From NCBI RefSeq assembly GCF_954871325.1, contig NC_088777.1, positions 48,089,366 through 48,153,365 of the forward strand: DNA of 64,000 bases, read 5' to 3'. The notes below the pieces were generated by a model. That model ran no database searches and was not told the origin of the DNA. It was given only the letters and a program-made list of their open reading frames with translations. This stretch comes from Gordionus sp. m RMFG-2023. Taxonomy: Eukaryota > Nematomorpha > Gordioida > Chordodea > Parachordodidae. The translations under genes were made by a program, and so were the position numbers. Shown piece by piece: positions 36,356 to 48,900 of the stretch. Position 1 is the stretch's first letter; every line of letters begins with the position of its first letter.

Positions 36356-36675
36356 GTTAGCGACAATGTGTTTTTTCCGGTTAGCGTGTTATTTTATTTT
36401 TTTAAAACTTTAAATCATTTTTTGAGCGCGTTTTTTTTTAAAAAAATTTAAAAATCTAATTTTACCGGAAATACGTTCTATCATGTTTGGAAATGCCTAA
36501 CTTATGAATCATAGACAAATTTTGCCGTTAACCTATGAGTCATTTATTAATTTATATAAAAAAATTTATGGTGCATGGCAAAATCGTCTGTTTATAGGGT
36601 AGGTATTCCAAACATGATGGAGTACATTTCCGGCAAAATTAGATTTGGAAAAAAAAAGAAGACATTGACCCTAAC
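36356..36675. repeat. MITE family B, copy 2
   Basis: It begins GTTAGCGACAATGTGTTTTT and ends CATTGACCCTAAC, an imperfect inverted repeat. Interior blocks (CTAATTTTACCGGAAATACG, GTTAACCTATGAGTCATTTA, GGTAGGTATTCCAAACATGA) are shared with copies at 5931 and 46695. It encodes nothing. Confidence 0.75.
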
Positions 36676-36689
36676 ATATATATTTAATT

Positions 36690-37654
36690 ATAAAAATTTT
36701 AATTTCTAAAAACCAAACGTTTTATAAAAAAAATGTTTCAAGTCGATCTTAAAGTAGATAATAAGTTTAATAGACATTTTTTTGGTAAAAAGAATTAGTG
36801 TAAATATAATATTATAATAAAAAAAATTTTTAAACATTTTCTTTTAATCGCGATATATAAATCTAATCTAAGGAGACTTAAATAATCCCATTATTAAATC
36901 CATAAATTTTATGAACAAACATAAATTAGTAATACTACACTAAGACTAACTTTCTATCGATTAATTGTATAATCCTCCTCCGACAATATTCAATTTTCTC
37001 TACTCTGCGTCTTTTTTATTTTTATTTATAAAACAATATATGATTTAAGCTTCTTTTTTTAATATCTTTTCCCATTTTAGCCCCACATGCACAAATTATC
37101 TTCATCGAATATTTATAATTCATATTCTAGGAGTCTAAACGCTGGCAAACACTTTAGAACTGCCTGAAAGTTCCAGGATTTCATTTTGCCGATAGATTTA
37201 TCTTCTCGATATTGATCCTACACTAAATTCTTTTGGAAAATCGTTAAAGTTTTTCTTAGCTAATCAAAATTGTCTTGTTAAAATATTTTTGATAGTTTAA
37301 AATTATCACATTTTTAGAACTCATTAAGGAGATCATATTTGGAAGCCCTTTAAACTATGAAGTCTGGAATAATGTTTTTTATTTTATTGGATTATTGTCT
37401 TGCCAATTTGATTCAGCAGAATTTGTCAACCATTAGCCCCTTAAATAAAATGTGGGATCATAGTACAAAAAAAATGGCAACAATTTGTAACTTAAAGTAG
37501 ATATTGTATATTTTTAATATAAAATAATATTAATTATATATACATAAAATTGAGTACCATTAGTACTTACATTCACCGGGGGGGGGGGGGCTAGGAACCA
37601 TTTGTCCTTCATAAATTTTTGAGCTGGGGAAAGTGATAAAAGGATGTCTTAGGG

Positions 37655-37701
<47 letters not shown>

Positions 37702-39701
37702 ATTTTTTTCTCTCTCATGTGAACGTTTAGTATAAAACATTATTGATATCAAAAAAAAAATATAATGAAATTACTTGTCTCGTGAATTATTAATAAAATC
37801 TTGATGTTCAAGTTAGAATAACATAGTCAACTCCTCTTTAAAAAATAATGTATATATAAATAAAGTTCATAAACAAATCCAAACAAATACCTTCTCATAA
37901 ATTATTAATCTAACATTTAAAGGTTTTAATTGATGATTATCCCTATTTTTGCTTCTGGCAATTATCGATCTCTTTAATTTTATCGTAATAACCTGAGGAA
38001 TAGCCGGGGAGAGGGAAGAGGAAATCTCCCCCCCCCCTTATTCGGAATTTACCTAAATATAATTTATTTTAAACTAATAAATAATTTATAACCTGGCCAA
38101 ATATTTACAATAAAGCGGGTCTAAAATTCTTGCCTGTACAAATTCCCCGTGAGATAGGAAGTTCATGGCTATGCTGATCATAATTACAAATGGCTTAGTC
38201 AAAACTGTTATATAATATATATGTATATTTTTGTCAAAGGTTAAGATGTCACTAGTCCCATTATGAAAAAATTACGGGATCGGTCCTAATTTCAAACATA
38301 TATTTTATCTATTTTATCCAAAAATCAGATAGAATTTATTACGTAAAAAAAATAAATATAAATTTTTTTGAAAAATAGTTCTTTAGCCGGCTCGGCTCTG
38401 TAGGAACTCTGATGCAGGGTTAACAATCTCAAATAATAAACCTTAATATATTCAGAATTTCATTTTGCACTATAAAATGAATGAACGAAAATAATTTATT
38501 ATAGATCAAATTTTTTAGAATTTTTCCTTCAAATTCTCAAAAATATCAGGTATGACTAATTACTGCATTGCTAAACTGTAAGCTGCATTGCTAAAAACCA
38601 ATTCCTCATCAATAATAATTTTATTATATATTCTATTTTTACTTTTAATATTAAATGGGGGGAAAAAAAATATATTTACTATCTTATTATAAGTCAAAAT
38701 TTATTTTTCAATTTTAAAATTTAACAAATATATATCCATAAGAGGGCGTTAAATATATAAATATGAAAATTTCATTTTAGGAAAACCCTAATGATTATTG
38801 GCTAGCGTTATTTTTAAAATTTGGGTGTAATTACATTTGGAAAACCTAAAAATTAAATTAAAAAATGATAGGTTTATTTGACATTTAATTTATAAAGTAA
38901 GTTTAGTATCGAAGAATAATGGAAAATTTGTAAGGCACATATTTGCTGGCATTATTGCTCAAAATCTTTTCATTTTTGTTTCCAATGGCTTATATTTTAG
39001 TGAACATTATCCTAAAAAAAATTTTAAGAATAATATTTTGATTTGAACGATTGACACACTTAAAACCGACCATTTACTAAATATTCTATTGACCAAATTT
39101 GATTACATGTTATCGATCAAATCACGATATCTTTAAAATATTTTTTGGGGGTTGAGATTTCGATTGTTACAATAATTTAACCTTTTACAAGTCAAGGTAT
39201 TAAATAAATTCCAAAATGGAGCTTAATATATTCCCCCCCCCCCCCCATTATATTTTTTTCTGAAATCTCTGAGAATATGAAATGAACAACACTGATACAT
39301 TACATTATATATTAAGAATTTAAATCTTTTATGATGGAAAAGTTAGAATTCTTTGAGAACGCTTTCAGTTCCGAGTACAGGGTCTTTAGGGCACGGTCAT
39401 ACCCTAAAAAAATAAAGGTGGGACCGAATATTTGAACTTGATTTTCTTTCTCTAATTAAATTTAATCAAGTTTATATTTGCCATTTTTGCGTATACTTGT
39501 TAAGGGCTAATTGAATTGAATACGAAAACTGATCTTTGAAATTCATTATAATTTGTAATCATAATAGTATTAACATTAATTGGTAAAGCACATTTATTCA
39601 GTTGCATCTTCAAAAAATGAAATTAAATCACAAAAAAATTAATTAGAAAAATTTTTTTTTGGTTATAGGTAAAATCTTGTTTTGTTTTAACTATATATTT
39701 A
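36690..39701. other. Gene-free spacer between GPCR C and the MITE
   Basis: Three kilobases of A+T-rich DNA. It contains a G13 tract (37578-37590), a GAAA microsatellite (about 37654-37701), a C-run at 38028-38037 and a C14 tract (39233-39246). I see no open frame with recognisable similarity. Confidence 0.5.
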
Positions 39702-40982
39702 TTATTGGGAAATGGATTTTCTTAGAAGTTTGGCGATTTCCTCTCTGTAACCTGGGTTAAATAGTAAATTTAAATAAAAGGTAAGAGACACATACATATA
39801 TTCTACTAAGATACAAGCACTGAAGACTAATTCTTCGTGATCATTTATAGTATGAGAATCCACGAAATTGACAAATATTATGTATAAAGGAACCGGAAAT
39901 AGAAAAATCAAATATTCCAACATGTTTATTAGCAACATTCTCTTGGTAATATTGTACTCTTTCCATTTACGTCTCATTTTGATTTCCCGGATATTGAAAA
40001 AATTAACGGTATTAGTGGGATTATCTCGGGGAGAAATTTTTAAGGATCTTTTTGACTTTAAATCTAAGTCATTAGAGATATCTTGGAAATTTATTGCTGA
40101 GAAGTTTCTGTCTTCATCTCCAACAATTCCATCTCTTATACGGTTGTCAGATATTGAGGCAATACCTCCTAAATTATTCAAAAAATTAGATTCAGGGTTA
40201 CCTAGCATCTCCTTCTTTCGTTTTAATGACCAGACATTGAAGATAAGGATCACGGTCACGGGTAGGAATTTCGTCATAAATTCTCGCAAGAGCACATACG
40301 TTGTCCAAGAATATTTATCCCGCGACGATTTGAACGGTTTCAAATTCCGCGAGTATAGTATAAAGGTCGCATCCTTATCACAAATATTAGAAGTTTTGAT
40401 GACTTGAAACCACCAACCAGAGGGTAAGAACCATATTGATAAGTAAATGAAGCATCCCAAAATCATAAACTTGATCTTACGGGTAGTGAAACGTTCCCTG
40501 TAGTAGATAGGATGCAATACGGCTACCATTTGTATATACGCGAATATGACGTATATACTGAAGGATAGGCTCAAAAAGGTTTTAGCTAACGGGAAATGTA
40601 AAGTAGATAAGTAATATTTCCAGTGGTAGCTATTCCAAAGTTTCCAAAGGTAACATTCGGCGAAAGTTTCTAATAAAGGGTACAAAAACATGAAATGCAA
40701 ATTGACCAAGTTTATAGCGTGAAAGGCTTCCATCAAAATCACCCTTACGTATTTAGACTTATCCTTCCAGGCCGCGTAAAATCCAATTAAATTGCCAATA
40801 TACCCTATTACCCATATAACCGAAGTAAAAATGGCCGTTATGAATAATTTGGGTTGGTCTAAACTCCCAACATGCGTGCAGTTCTGGCGGTTCTTAGAGT
40901 TGTATTCTTCTAAGGATGAATTCTGATCTAACGATGTAGCATTGTAGTTGGAGAGAATAATTTCTGTAGAGTTTGAAATCAT
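39702..40982 (-). CDS. Rhodopsin-like orphan GPCR, paralogue C (single exon, 426 aa)
   Basis: The third receptor of the cluster. It starts MISNSTEIILSNYNATSLDQ; sequons include N4, N14 and N20. TM1 has IGYIGNLIGFYAAW, TM3 HFPLAKTFLSLSFSIYVIFA, TM4 WFLPSGWWFQV, TM5 REFMTKFLPVTVILIFNVW, TM6 LEYLIFLFPVPLYII and TM7 NLLFNPGYREE. The DRY position reads IQM. The third intracellular loop is long and differs most between paralogues, with little conserved besides basic residues. The C-terminal tail is short (about 12 residues after NPGYREE). The frame is intact. All three paralogues share the single-exon layout and orientation, which indicates tandem duplication of an intronless gene. Confidence 0.85.
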   Translation of the reverse strand: MISNSTEIILSNYNATSLDQNSSLEEYNSKNRQNCTHVGSLDQPKLFITAIFTSVIWVIGYIGNLIGFYAAWKDKSKYVRVILMEAFHAINLVNLHFMFLYPLLETFAECYLWKLWNSYHWKYYLSTLHFPLAKTFLSLSFSIYVIFAYIQMVAVLHPIYYRERFTTRKIKFMILGCFIYLSIWFLPSGWWFQVIKTSNICDKDATFILYSRNLKPFKSSRDKYSWTTYVLLREFMTKFLPVTVILIFNVWSLKRKKEMLGNPESNFLNNLGGIASISDNRIRDGIVGDEDRNFSAINFQDISNDLDLKSKRSLKISPRDNPTNTVNFFNIREIKMRRKWKEYNITKRMLLINMLEYLIFLFPVPLYIIFVNFVDSHTINDHEELVFSACILVEYMYVSLTFYLNLLFNPGYREEIAKLLRKSISQ

Positions 40983-41533
40983 TTTTTTTTATAAAAATAT
41001 ATATAAAATTGCCAGATCTAAAAATTAAATAAATGTTCACAAATGAAAATTATATTTATTATATTTTAAAATTAAATTATATTAATTCATATGAAATTAT
41101 ATTTTAAAAATTTCCCATTATTGTAAAAAAAAATAGAAATTTTATATAATAAAATTTATTAAAAATATTTATATTTTCAGTGGCAAAACTGTCAGAGCAA
41201 ATGGTTAAAAAATTTGAAACCTTGTTTATTGAATATTTTGTTTTTTGAGGTAATCTAATTCATAAATTTTTAAGCATAAGGTATTTTTTATATGTCTAAT
41301 ATTAAAAAATTTATTATGTTTATTTGAACGTTTCTACAGCATAACAAAAAAAAAATGTGACGAGAAATCTGAAGTAAAATTTGATAAAATTGGTAACAAA
41401 CAAACACTTTAAAATTAATTAAAATTCAGTTAACAATTAAAAAAAAAATTTATGAATGTTTATTTTAAAAAAAACTATTTTATTTACAATTATATTTATT
41501 AAATTTTTATAAAATAAAATCAAAAATGTTACC
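40983..41533. other. Spacer upstream of GPCR C
   Basis: A+T-rich DNA with no recognisable element. It may hold the promoter of GPCR C, but I cannot define one. Confidence 0.4.
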
Positions 41534-43263
41534 TAGGCCTATTCAAAAACGAATTCGAATCGAATAGTGCATTATTCATATTCGATTCGTTTAAACGAAT
41601 CGAATATTTAATATTTGAATTCGTTCGAATAATAAAATCTACTATTTGTATTCGATTCAAATTATTCGAATATTTCGATTAATTTGAATTAATTTTTTTA
41701 ATAAAATAAATCATACTCAAATATATTGACAAACTTTTTTATTACAAATTTGATTTTAAAATTATAATAATATGAAATCAATAATCTGATAAAAAATAAT
41801 ATATAATCAAGTTATAAACAAAATTAAAATGTATATTATTAATTTATTTTATAATTTAAGCCAATTTTTAAGGCAAAGAGTTTCTCTTTTATTTTCTTCC
41901 TTATATTCGAGAGCATGGGGATCCGATATGCATTTGCCTTCCACCATATACGAATCATTCTAATAATGTTTCTTAGTTTTAGAATTGAAGGATCTAAAAT
42001 TTTTAAAATTTCTTTGGATATAATTACATGGGCAAAGCATCGGATGTGCCCTATTTTTATTAATGGATATTTAAAAGAAAATGTAATAATAAATGTTTTA
42101 TTATTAGTTGCATTATCTAAAAGTTATATAAAAATTTTTATTCTCAAAATTATAAATTTTAATTATTTTAACAAAGGCTTTAAATATATTTTCACTTGAA
42201 TGTGTTTCATTTGGACTGACATCCAAAATTATGTTATTTATTTTAAAATTATCATCAATAAAATGGGCTGTTAGCCTTAAAAAAGGAACCTGTGTTGCTA
42301 GTCCAAATGTCAGATGAAAAATTAAACTGACTTTTATTTTTATATATTTTTCCTTTACCAACTGTTCTTTATCTGCAAATATATTATACATGTGCAATTT
42401 AAAAGTATTGGAGCATAATGATTTTACAGAACAATCAAGATCACTTATAAATTTTTAAAATCATTTGAATTAATAATTTAAAAAGGTATATTATTATTTA
42501 TCAATAATTTTAATAAATTATTCTTAAAATTAATTTTTTTTTGAAGAATTTGGTGTAGACTTTAAAAATATGTCAATTTTATTATTTTTTTTACTAAGGT
42601 GTGAATGAAACCTATTATAATAATTAATAAGAGGAGAGGTTGTTTTGCCTTTACATTTTATAATACTCTTGCAATGATTGCAAGAAGCCTTTTCACCTTC
42701 TTTAAGGATTTGATATTGATCCCATATGATTGCTCTCTTTTGTGAGGAAATTTTCTCATCTTCAACATCAAGCATAATTTCATCAGAAGCATTCTCCTCT
42801 AACATAATTAGGTTAGCTAACAATAATTATTGTTAGAGATGTAATATATTTTTATATACCTCTGGTTTGTTTAATTTTTAATATAATTTATTATGAGATT
42901 CAAAAAATAAACTTTTCGTGAGATTCAAAAAATGTGGCAAATAAAAATTTAAATTCTCACTTCAGAAATTTTTAAATTTGTGCTAGAATCTTTATAAACA
43001 CCAACACATCACCTGTCAGATTGGCAGGTCAACAAATAGAAATGACAAATGTTAGATTTATTAAACAATTTATTAAATATTACGAATAATTCGTTTTATT
43101 CGAAAAATTCGTTTTATTCGAATAATTCGTTTTATTCGAATCGAATAAATGATTATTCGTATTCAGATAAAACAAATAATTTATTATTCGTATTCGTAAT
43201 CATTCGATTAGATTCGAATTATTCGAATCGAATCGAATATTCAATTATTTTTGAATAGGCCTA
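41534..43263 (-). mobile_element. hAT transposon remnant (BED-finger type) with TAGGCCTATTC ends
   Basis: Outer inverted repeats TAGGCCTATTCAAAAAC (41534-41550) and its complement TTTTTGAATAGGCCTA (about 43248-43263) bound the element. Just inside, both ends are packed with short ATTCGAAT/TTCGATTCG words, the subterminal repeats usual for hAT elements. The minus strand codes for transposase pieces. 42823-42530 has an N-terminal BED zinc finger (IIWDQYQILKEG, CNHC, and H-x3-H in RFHSHLSKK). 42397-42113 has a core segment (FGLATQVPFLRLTAHFIDDN, IILDVSP, SSENIF). The catalytic triad region and the C-terminal dimerisation domain are missing, so it is a deleted, inactive copy of about 1.7 kb. Confidence 0.8.
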
Positions 43264-44618
43264 TTACACTATACCATAAATTATTAAATACAACTTCTTC
43301 AAAATTCAAACGGTGAGGGTGACTACGTAGCAAGCAAACTTTTATATTTTTTAAAAAGAAAAAAAAATATTATATGATATGTATAAATTCATAAAACAGT
43401 CAAAACAAATTTTTTTTTATATTTCATAAATTATTTATTAAGGAAGAAGGAATAGGAACGTCAGTCAGCCACCCAACCCCCTCCCCCAATGTGTGTTCTG
43501 GCAATTTATTGATTTCCATATTTTTAGTGGTACTACTAGGAAACTAAAAATTTTATAACTTTGATGGATGGTACAAAAGTTCGTTTCAAAATTGTCTGAA
43601 GTTTATAGGGTGATGAAATAATTTGTATTAGAAATTCGTGATCTAAGAAATTAAATCTGATAAGGTGAGTTTTTATAGTGACCACACAATGATGGCTAAT
43701 AACCGGTCACTTTATGGAGATGTTGATGGTCATATAAATTCCTGACAGAAAATGTTTTTATAAGTGTTGTTATAGTTTGATCAAATAATTTGGATATTTA
43801 TTTGGGCGTTGAAATTTTATAAATATTATTTGTTACCCTGAAGTAACGGTTAATTCTACGTTAAGGCGGTTATACCTGGACTTAGTAACCTCGATTCTAA
43901 GAAAATACTAAAAATTTTATAACCAATTTTTTGTTTGAATTAAATTTAGGAATCATAATGTTATTTTAATCACTTACTGTTAATGGACTCGATTATTTGT
44001 CGGAAGGGTTTGGAGGTTGGATATCTTATTAACGAAATCTCGAAGCCTAAAACAATATTTTATTTTCTCTGGCTAAAATACAGAGTCAGCTGTTCATTTA
44101 AAAAATGGGCGCAAAATGGAGCGATTTTGTGTAATTATTATTTTATAGGGGCTGATTATATATAAATAATATTATATTCAATTGAAAATGCAATATAAAA
44201 TATAATAATTTATTTTTCATAATTTAGCTAATTAATAATACCAAGTTTATAACTAGCTCCGATTCCGATAACTAACAATTTTTATAACATTTATAGTTAT
44301 TATTTTTTCTTCCATATGTTTTGCCAGAATTGGGAGCACTGCACATCACGACTCTAGGTTAATTTTTTAGTCACAAACATTTAAAGTTATTTTTTTTCCA
44401 TATGTTTTGCCAGAATTGGGAGCACTGCGCATCACGACTAGAGGTTAATTTTATAGTCTCCTTAAAATTGGAATAGAATAAGAAGATATGAAATGCGAGA
44501 TTAAATGGTTTAAGATTTTAACCAAAGATTAAGTTGAAATTGATAATAAAGTATCCAGGATTTTGCTAAGGAAGTGAGAGGGGGGGGCACTATTAGATTT
44601 ATTTTTTCCGGTTACGAG
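43264..44618. other. Spacer with a family A MITE and a short duplication
   Basis: About 43975-44135 is a worn family A MITE (CGAAATCTCGAAGCCTAAAAC, CTGGCTAAAATACAGAGTCAGC). 44310-44375 and 44392-44455 are near-identical direct repeats sharing CCATATGTTTTGCCAGAATT and GGGAGCACTGC. No gene. Confidence 0.6.
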
Positions 44619-45138
44619 CAAGGATTCGAACCGAACCCGAACCCGGAGTATAAATCCCGGGTTTTTGGGGAAAAATCTGAACCTACCCCGAACCGAACCC
44701 AAAAATTTTATTTGAACCCGGGTTCACCCGGGTTAAGTGTATTGTTTAAATCATATACTGAGATATTTGTATAATTGTACAAATATTAATAGTTAATAAT
44801 TTGAATTTTAAACGATAAATTCATTTATGCCATTTATTTTTAATTTTGACTAATTCTCAAAGATTACTAATTAGGAGAAAATAAAAGTGAACAAGTCAAA
44901 GTAAAAATTATTATATTCGGATATTGTTAATTTAAAGAAATACGTCTAAATAAAATTTTAAAATTGATACATGACTGCTTTGTATTTTTTAACTATATTC
45001 TGCCTATAAATAAAATAAAAAATTAATTTTTTAACCCGAGCTGAACCCGGAACTAAACCCGGGTTCAAAAATATTTTCCTGAACTGAAACCGAACCGAAC
45101 CCACCTTTTTTTATAAATCTTAAACAGAACCCGAACTG
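44619..45138. repeat. hAT-type MITE with CCGAACCC subterminal repeats and 8-bp target duplication
   Basis: A 520-bp non-coding element flanked by perfect direct repeats GTTACGAG (44611-44618 and 45139-45146). Its ends begin CAAGGATTCGAACC and, on the other strand, CAGTTCGGGTTC. Both ends carry runs of the word CGAACCCGAACC and its complement GGGTTC, while the centre is A+T-rich. The 8-bp duplication and CA-type ends suit hAT. Confidence 0.8.
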
Positions 45139-45953
45139 GTTACGAGCTTGACATTGAGTTTATACTTAAATATTTTTGTGTTTACGGAGATTATAATTTT
45201 TTAGGTAAATATAGGTCATATACATAAAATATTCACAATTTTGTTTAAAAAAAATTTTGTAATTCAATATTATGTAGATAAAAATTTTTTTTACAACTCT
45301 AGTTGTTGTTTAACCCCGGTCTCCCCTAACTCTAAGTTTTTCTTTATTTATATTCAATTCCTTCTTATGCAAATTACGTAAATGCAATTAAAAAGTTTTT
45401 GATGTATATATATATCTTTAATATTTCATAATTTCTTTAGGCAAATTTTAGCTCTTTAAAAATAAATATAATAATTAATCCCTTTTTTTTTTTAATTTAT
45501 GCATATTTCTTATAAAAAGTATATGAAATAAAAAATAAACAAAAAAAAATTATCATAATTCATTTAATATATTTTAGTATTTTTAAAATTTAAAATATTT
45601 TTGGGAAAATTTTTTTTTTTAAAAGAAGACATTATTCCCTAAAAAATACAATAAATACAAACCCTCGATTTTGATTGGTTGGTCTACACGTTTTTATGTC
45701 TTTTTTTTAAACCAATCGAAAATGAATTAAAATTTTTATCTTATTAATTATGTTTAGATTCATTTTATAATTCTGCCTCGAAGCTCGATATTTATTTTTT
45801 TTCTTATTTATTGCGCCAAAAAAAGTTTATTTATGCATTTTATTTTTTCCCCACGTAATTTATTAAAAAAATATTTAATTAAACAAATAAACTTAAAAGT
45901 TTAATCAATTATACCTTTAAAATTAAATCATTCTATCTGCGTTTAATGAATAA
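45139..45953. other. 5' flank of the SLC7 gene
   Basis: About 0.8 kb, A+T-rich. CGATTTTGATTGGTTGG at 45665-45681 contains an inverted CCAAT word about 280 bp before the start codon, and TTTAAACCAATCG follows at 45706-45718. These could be CCAAT-box promoter sites, but this is inference. No TATA box stands out because the whole region is TA-rich. Confidence 0.35.
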
Positions 45954-48900
45954 ATGATTAAAAATCATAATCAGGACATCATCACTCCTCCTGAGATATC
46001 TTCGAACAGGGTAGAGCTCAAAAAAAATATCACCCTTTTCAATGGCATAAACATCATAGTCGGTTCCATCATCGGTTCGGGCATATTCATCTCTCCCACA
46101 GTAGTCTTCAATAACAGTGGGGGCAGTGTAGGAGTCAGCCTAATCGTATGGCTAGTTTGCGGCTTGATATCCATTTTGGGAGCTCTGTGTTACGCGGAAC
46201 TGGGCACGACCATTTCTCGGAGTGGCGGGGAATACGCTTACATGCTCGAGATAATGGGACCCCTGCCAGCTTTCCTATTCCTATGGGTAAATTTACTGGT
46301 CACTAGACCCGTAGCCAGCGCCATCATTTCCTGGGCTTTCGGGTATTACATGGCGCAATTATTCTTCTGCACGCCCGATGATTTACTTCTGACTCCTGTA
46401 GCCAAATTGATCGCCGTGTTCGGATTACGTAATTATATTTATATATATATATTGTAAGATAATTTTTCGCGTTTAAATTTAGTGTTGCTAAGTTTCATTA
46501 ACTGTTTGAGCGTCAAAGTAGCCATGAAATTACAAGACGTTTTCACGGTCGGAAAATTGCTAGCATTAGCTTTCATCATATTGACTGGATTATGGAAGTT
46601 GATCGAAAGTAAAATATCCATATTTTTTTTTTCTTTCTAAAAAAAAAAACATTGTTTTCCCGGCGGTGTTGTTAAGCGAATTTTTTTTTATATTAAAAAT
46701 CTAATTTTACCGGAAATATATTCTAGTAATGTTTAGAATGCCAATCTTATAAATTGTAGACAATTTTGCAGTTAACCCTTTGAGCCATTTATAATTTAAA
46801 CTAATATTAATTATATCAAAAATTCTATTCCAAAAATGGTAGAATATATTTTCCTATAAAAGTTTGAAATTTTCAAAATCTGATTTTATCGGAAATGTAA
46901 TTCTAGCATGTTTAGAATACCTATTAATTTATATAAAAAGAATACACGGAAAAATTAATATTAATTATAATAAGTTTAAAAATTGCATGACAAAATTGTC
47001 TGAAATCCATTGGGGTAGGTATTCCAAACAAGATTTTTTTAAATTTAAAAAAAAACGCGCTCAAAAAAATCAATCAAAGTTGGAAAAATAACACTCTGCC
47101 GGAAAAAAACACATTAACGCTAACATACATACATATATATATATATATAATATATAAAATATTTATAGCCAAGGGGAAACCATTTCAAAATATGTTTGAA
47201 GGCGGCAATTACAATTATAGACGGTTGCCTACGGCATTGTTCTCGGGACTATTCGCGTATGGCGGTTGGTAAGGCGTGAATTTAATTTATGTTATGAGTA
47301 TAAGTCGAGTCATTTCTCTATTTTAAACCCCCGCTAAACGATTAAAACTATCCCTTCAGTTTCGGGGTGGGGGGGAATATTTTGAAATCTTGAAATATAC
47401 AGTGTTTCCCATTCAAAGAAGGGGAGAGTGTGATCGATAAGGAAAATGTTCCTATCAATAAAAGAAAAAGTTTCTTAAAATCAAAAAAGGATTGGTGTTA
47501 GAGGTCTGCATTGGGCATCCAATGTTTAAAAAAAAATTTCCCTCTCACCCATCCCGCTCATAGTTTTCAAAAAAAATATACCCGCCCGCCCCACTCATTT
47601 GTCTAAAGTTTTTTACCCACCCGTCCATTATTTATAAAAAATTAACCCAAGCCCGCTTATAAAATTTAATTATGGTCATTCTTTCATTTTTTTAAACATC
47701 TAATAAAAATATTTCAGCATCACACCTCTACAAAAAGTTTATATTTTAAAAAATTAATATAAGTATAAAAAATAACCAATGTAAAATATGGACAAATTAT
47801 TTGATCAAATTGAATATTTACGAAAAAAATATAAATGTAAAACTTAAACATGTAATTATAATGCAAAAATAATGATGAAACGACATTTTCTGGATTCAAA
47901 CACGTTCTTCTTTGTTCTAAAAATCTTCCAGCAACGCTAAATTCGCGTTGGGAAGAAGCACTAGTTACAGGAATTGCCAATATAAGAAAAAAGTTTTATT
48001 GTTGTGTTTATTGTATAATATAGTTAGGTAAATGTTCTTCACTTAAAAAAAAAACGATTTGATACAATAAAAAAAAAGAAATATTGTTATAGATCATTTA
48101 AACAAATTATTTTTTTTTAGTTTGTTTTTGAACAAAAATTTTAAATATCCTTAACCCTCCCGCCCAATGCAGACCTTTAATTAAATAATTCGGTTTGACC
48201 CGATTTTTTTTCCTCCAAAACAGCTGACTCCTTTTTTTCTTTTCTCAAGAATTTTGTGGCATAGATGCCACAAAGATTTGGAGATTCTTATTAGCGAAAT
48301 AAGGGTTTTAGTCAATATTTTTTCCAGCTAAAATATAGAGTTAGCCATTTTTATAAATCCGCTCAAATCGAGCCGCTTAACAAGACTACCTAAAAAAAAA
48401 TTTTATTTTCTAGAATTTTTTTAAAAATTTTATCTCATTTTTTAATCTATTTTTTAATCTATTTTTTATAATCTTTTCTTAATTTTTTTATTCTTTCTAT
48501 TCTTTTGAGCCCTATGTATAATACTTAATTTTCTCTTTTTTTTAGAAGGAATTTTCTTTAATCTCCTTATCATCTCTCCCCAATTCTCAGTTATTTTGTC
48601 ATTTTTAACCGTACCTTTTTTTCTTCTCTCTTTATGAAATATTTATTTTATTATACTTAATTTTCTCTTTTTTTTAGAAGGAATTTTCTTTAATCTCCTT
48701 ATCATCTTTCACCAATTCTCAGTTATTTTGTCATTTTTAATCGTGCCTTATTTTTTCTCTCTTTATGAAACATTTTATTTTCATTATGATTGCGGGATAG
48801 AAATATATGGCTTATTAAAAAAATATTGAGGTAGTGGTTGTATAAACGTCCCTATTTTTTGAGATTTTGGGACAAAGTAGTACTATAATAAGCTTCTAGA

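Noticed and set aside
39868-40407. 179-codon plus-strand open frame
   Set aside because: It is antisense to the third GPCR, whose minus-strand frame has seven membrane segments and paralogues.
43049-43258. Asn/Ser/Tyr-rich plus-strand frame
   Set aside because: Translation of the ATTCGAAT subterminal words of the hAT element, not a gene.
45971-46174. Minus-strand frame opposite SLC7 exon 1
   Set aside because: Antisense shadow of a well-supported exon.
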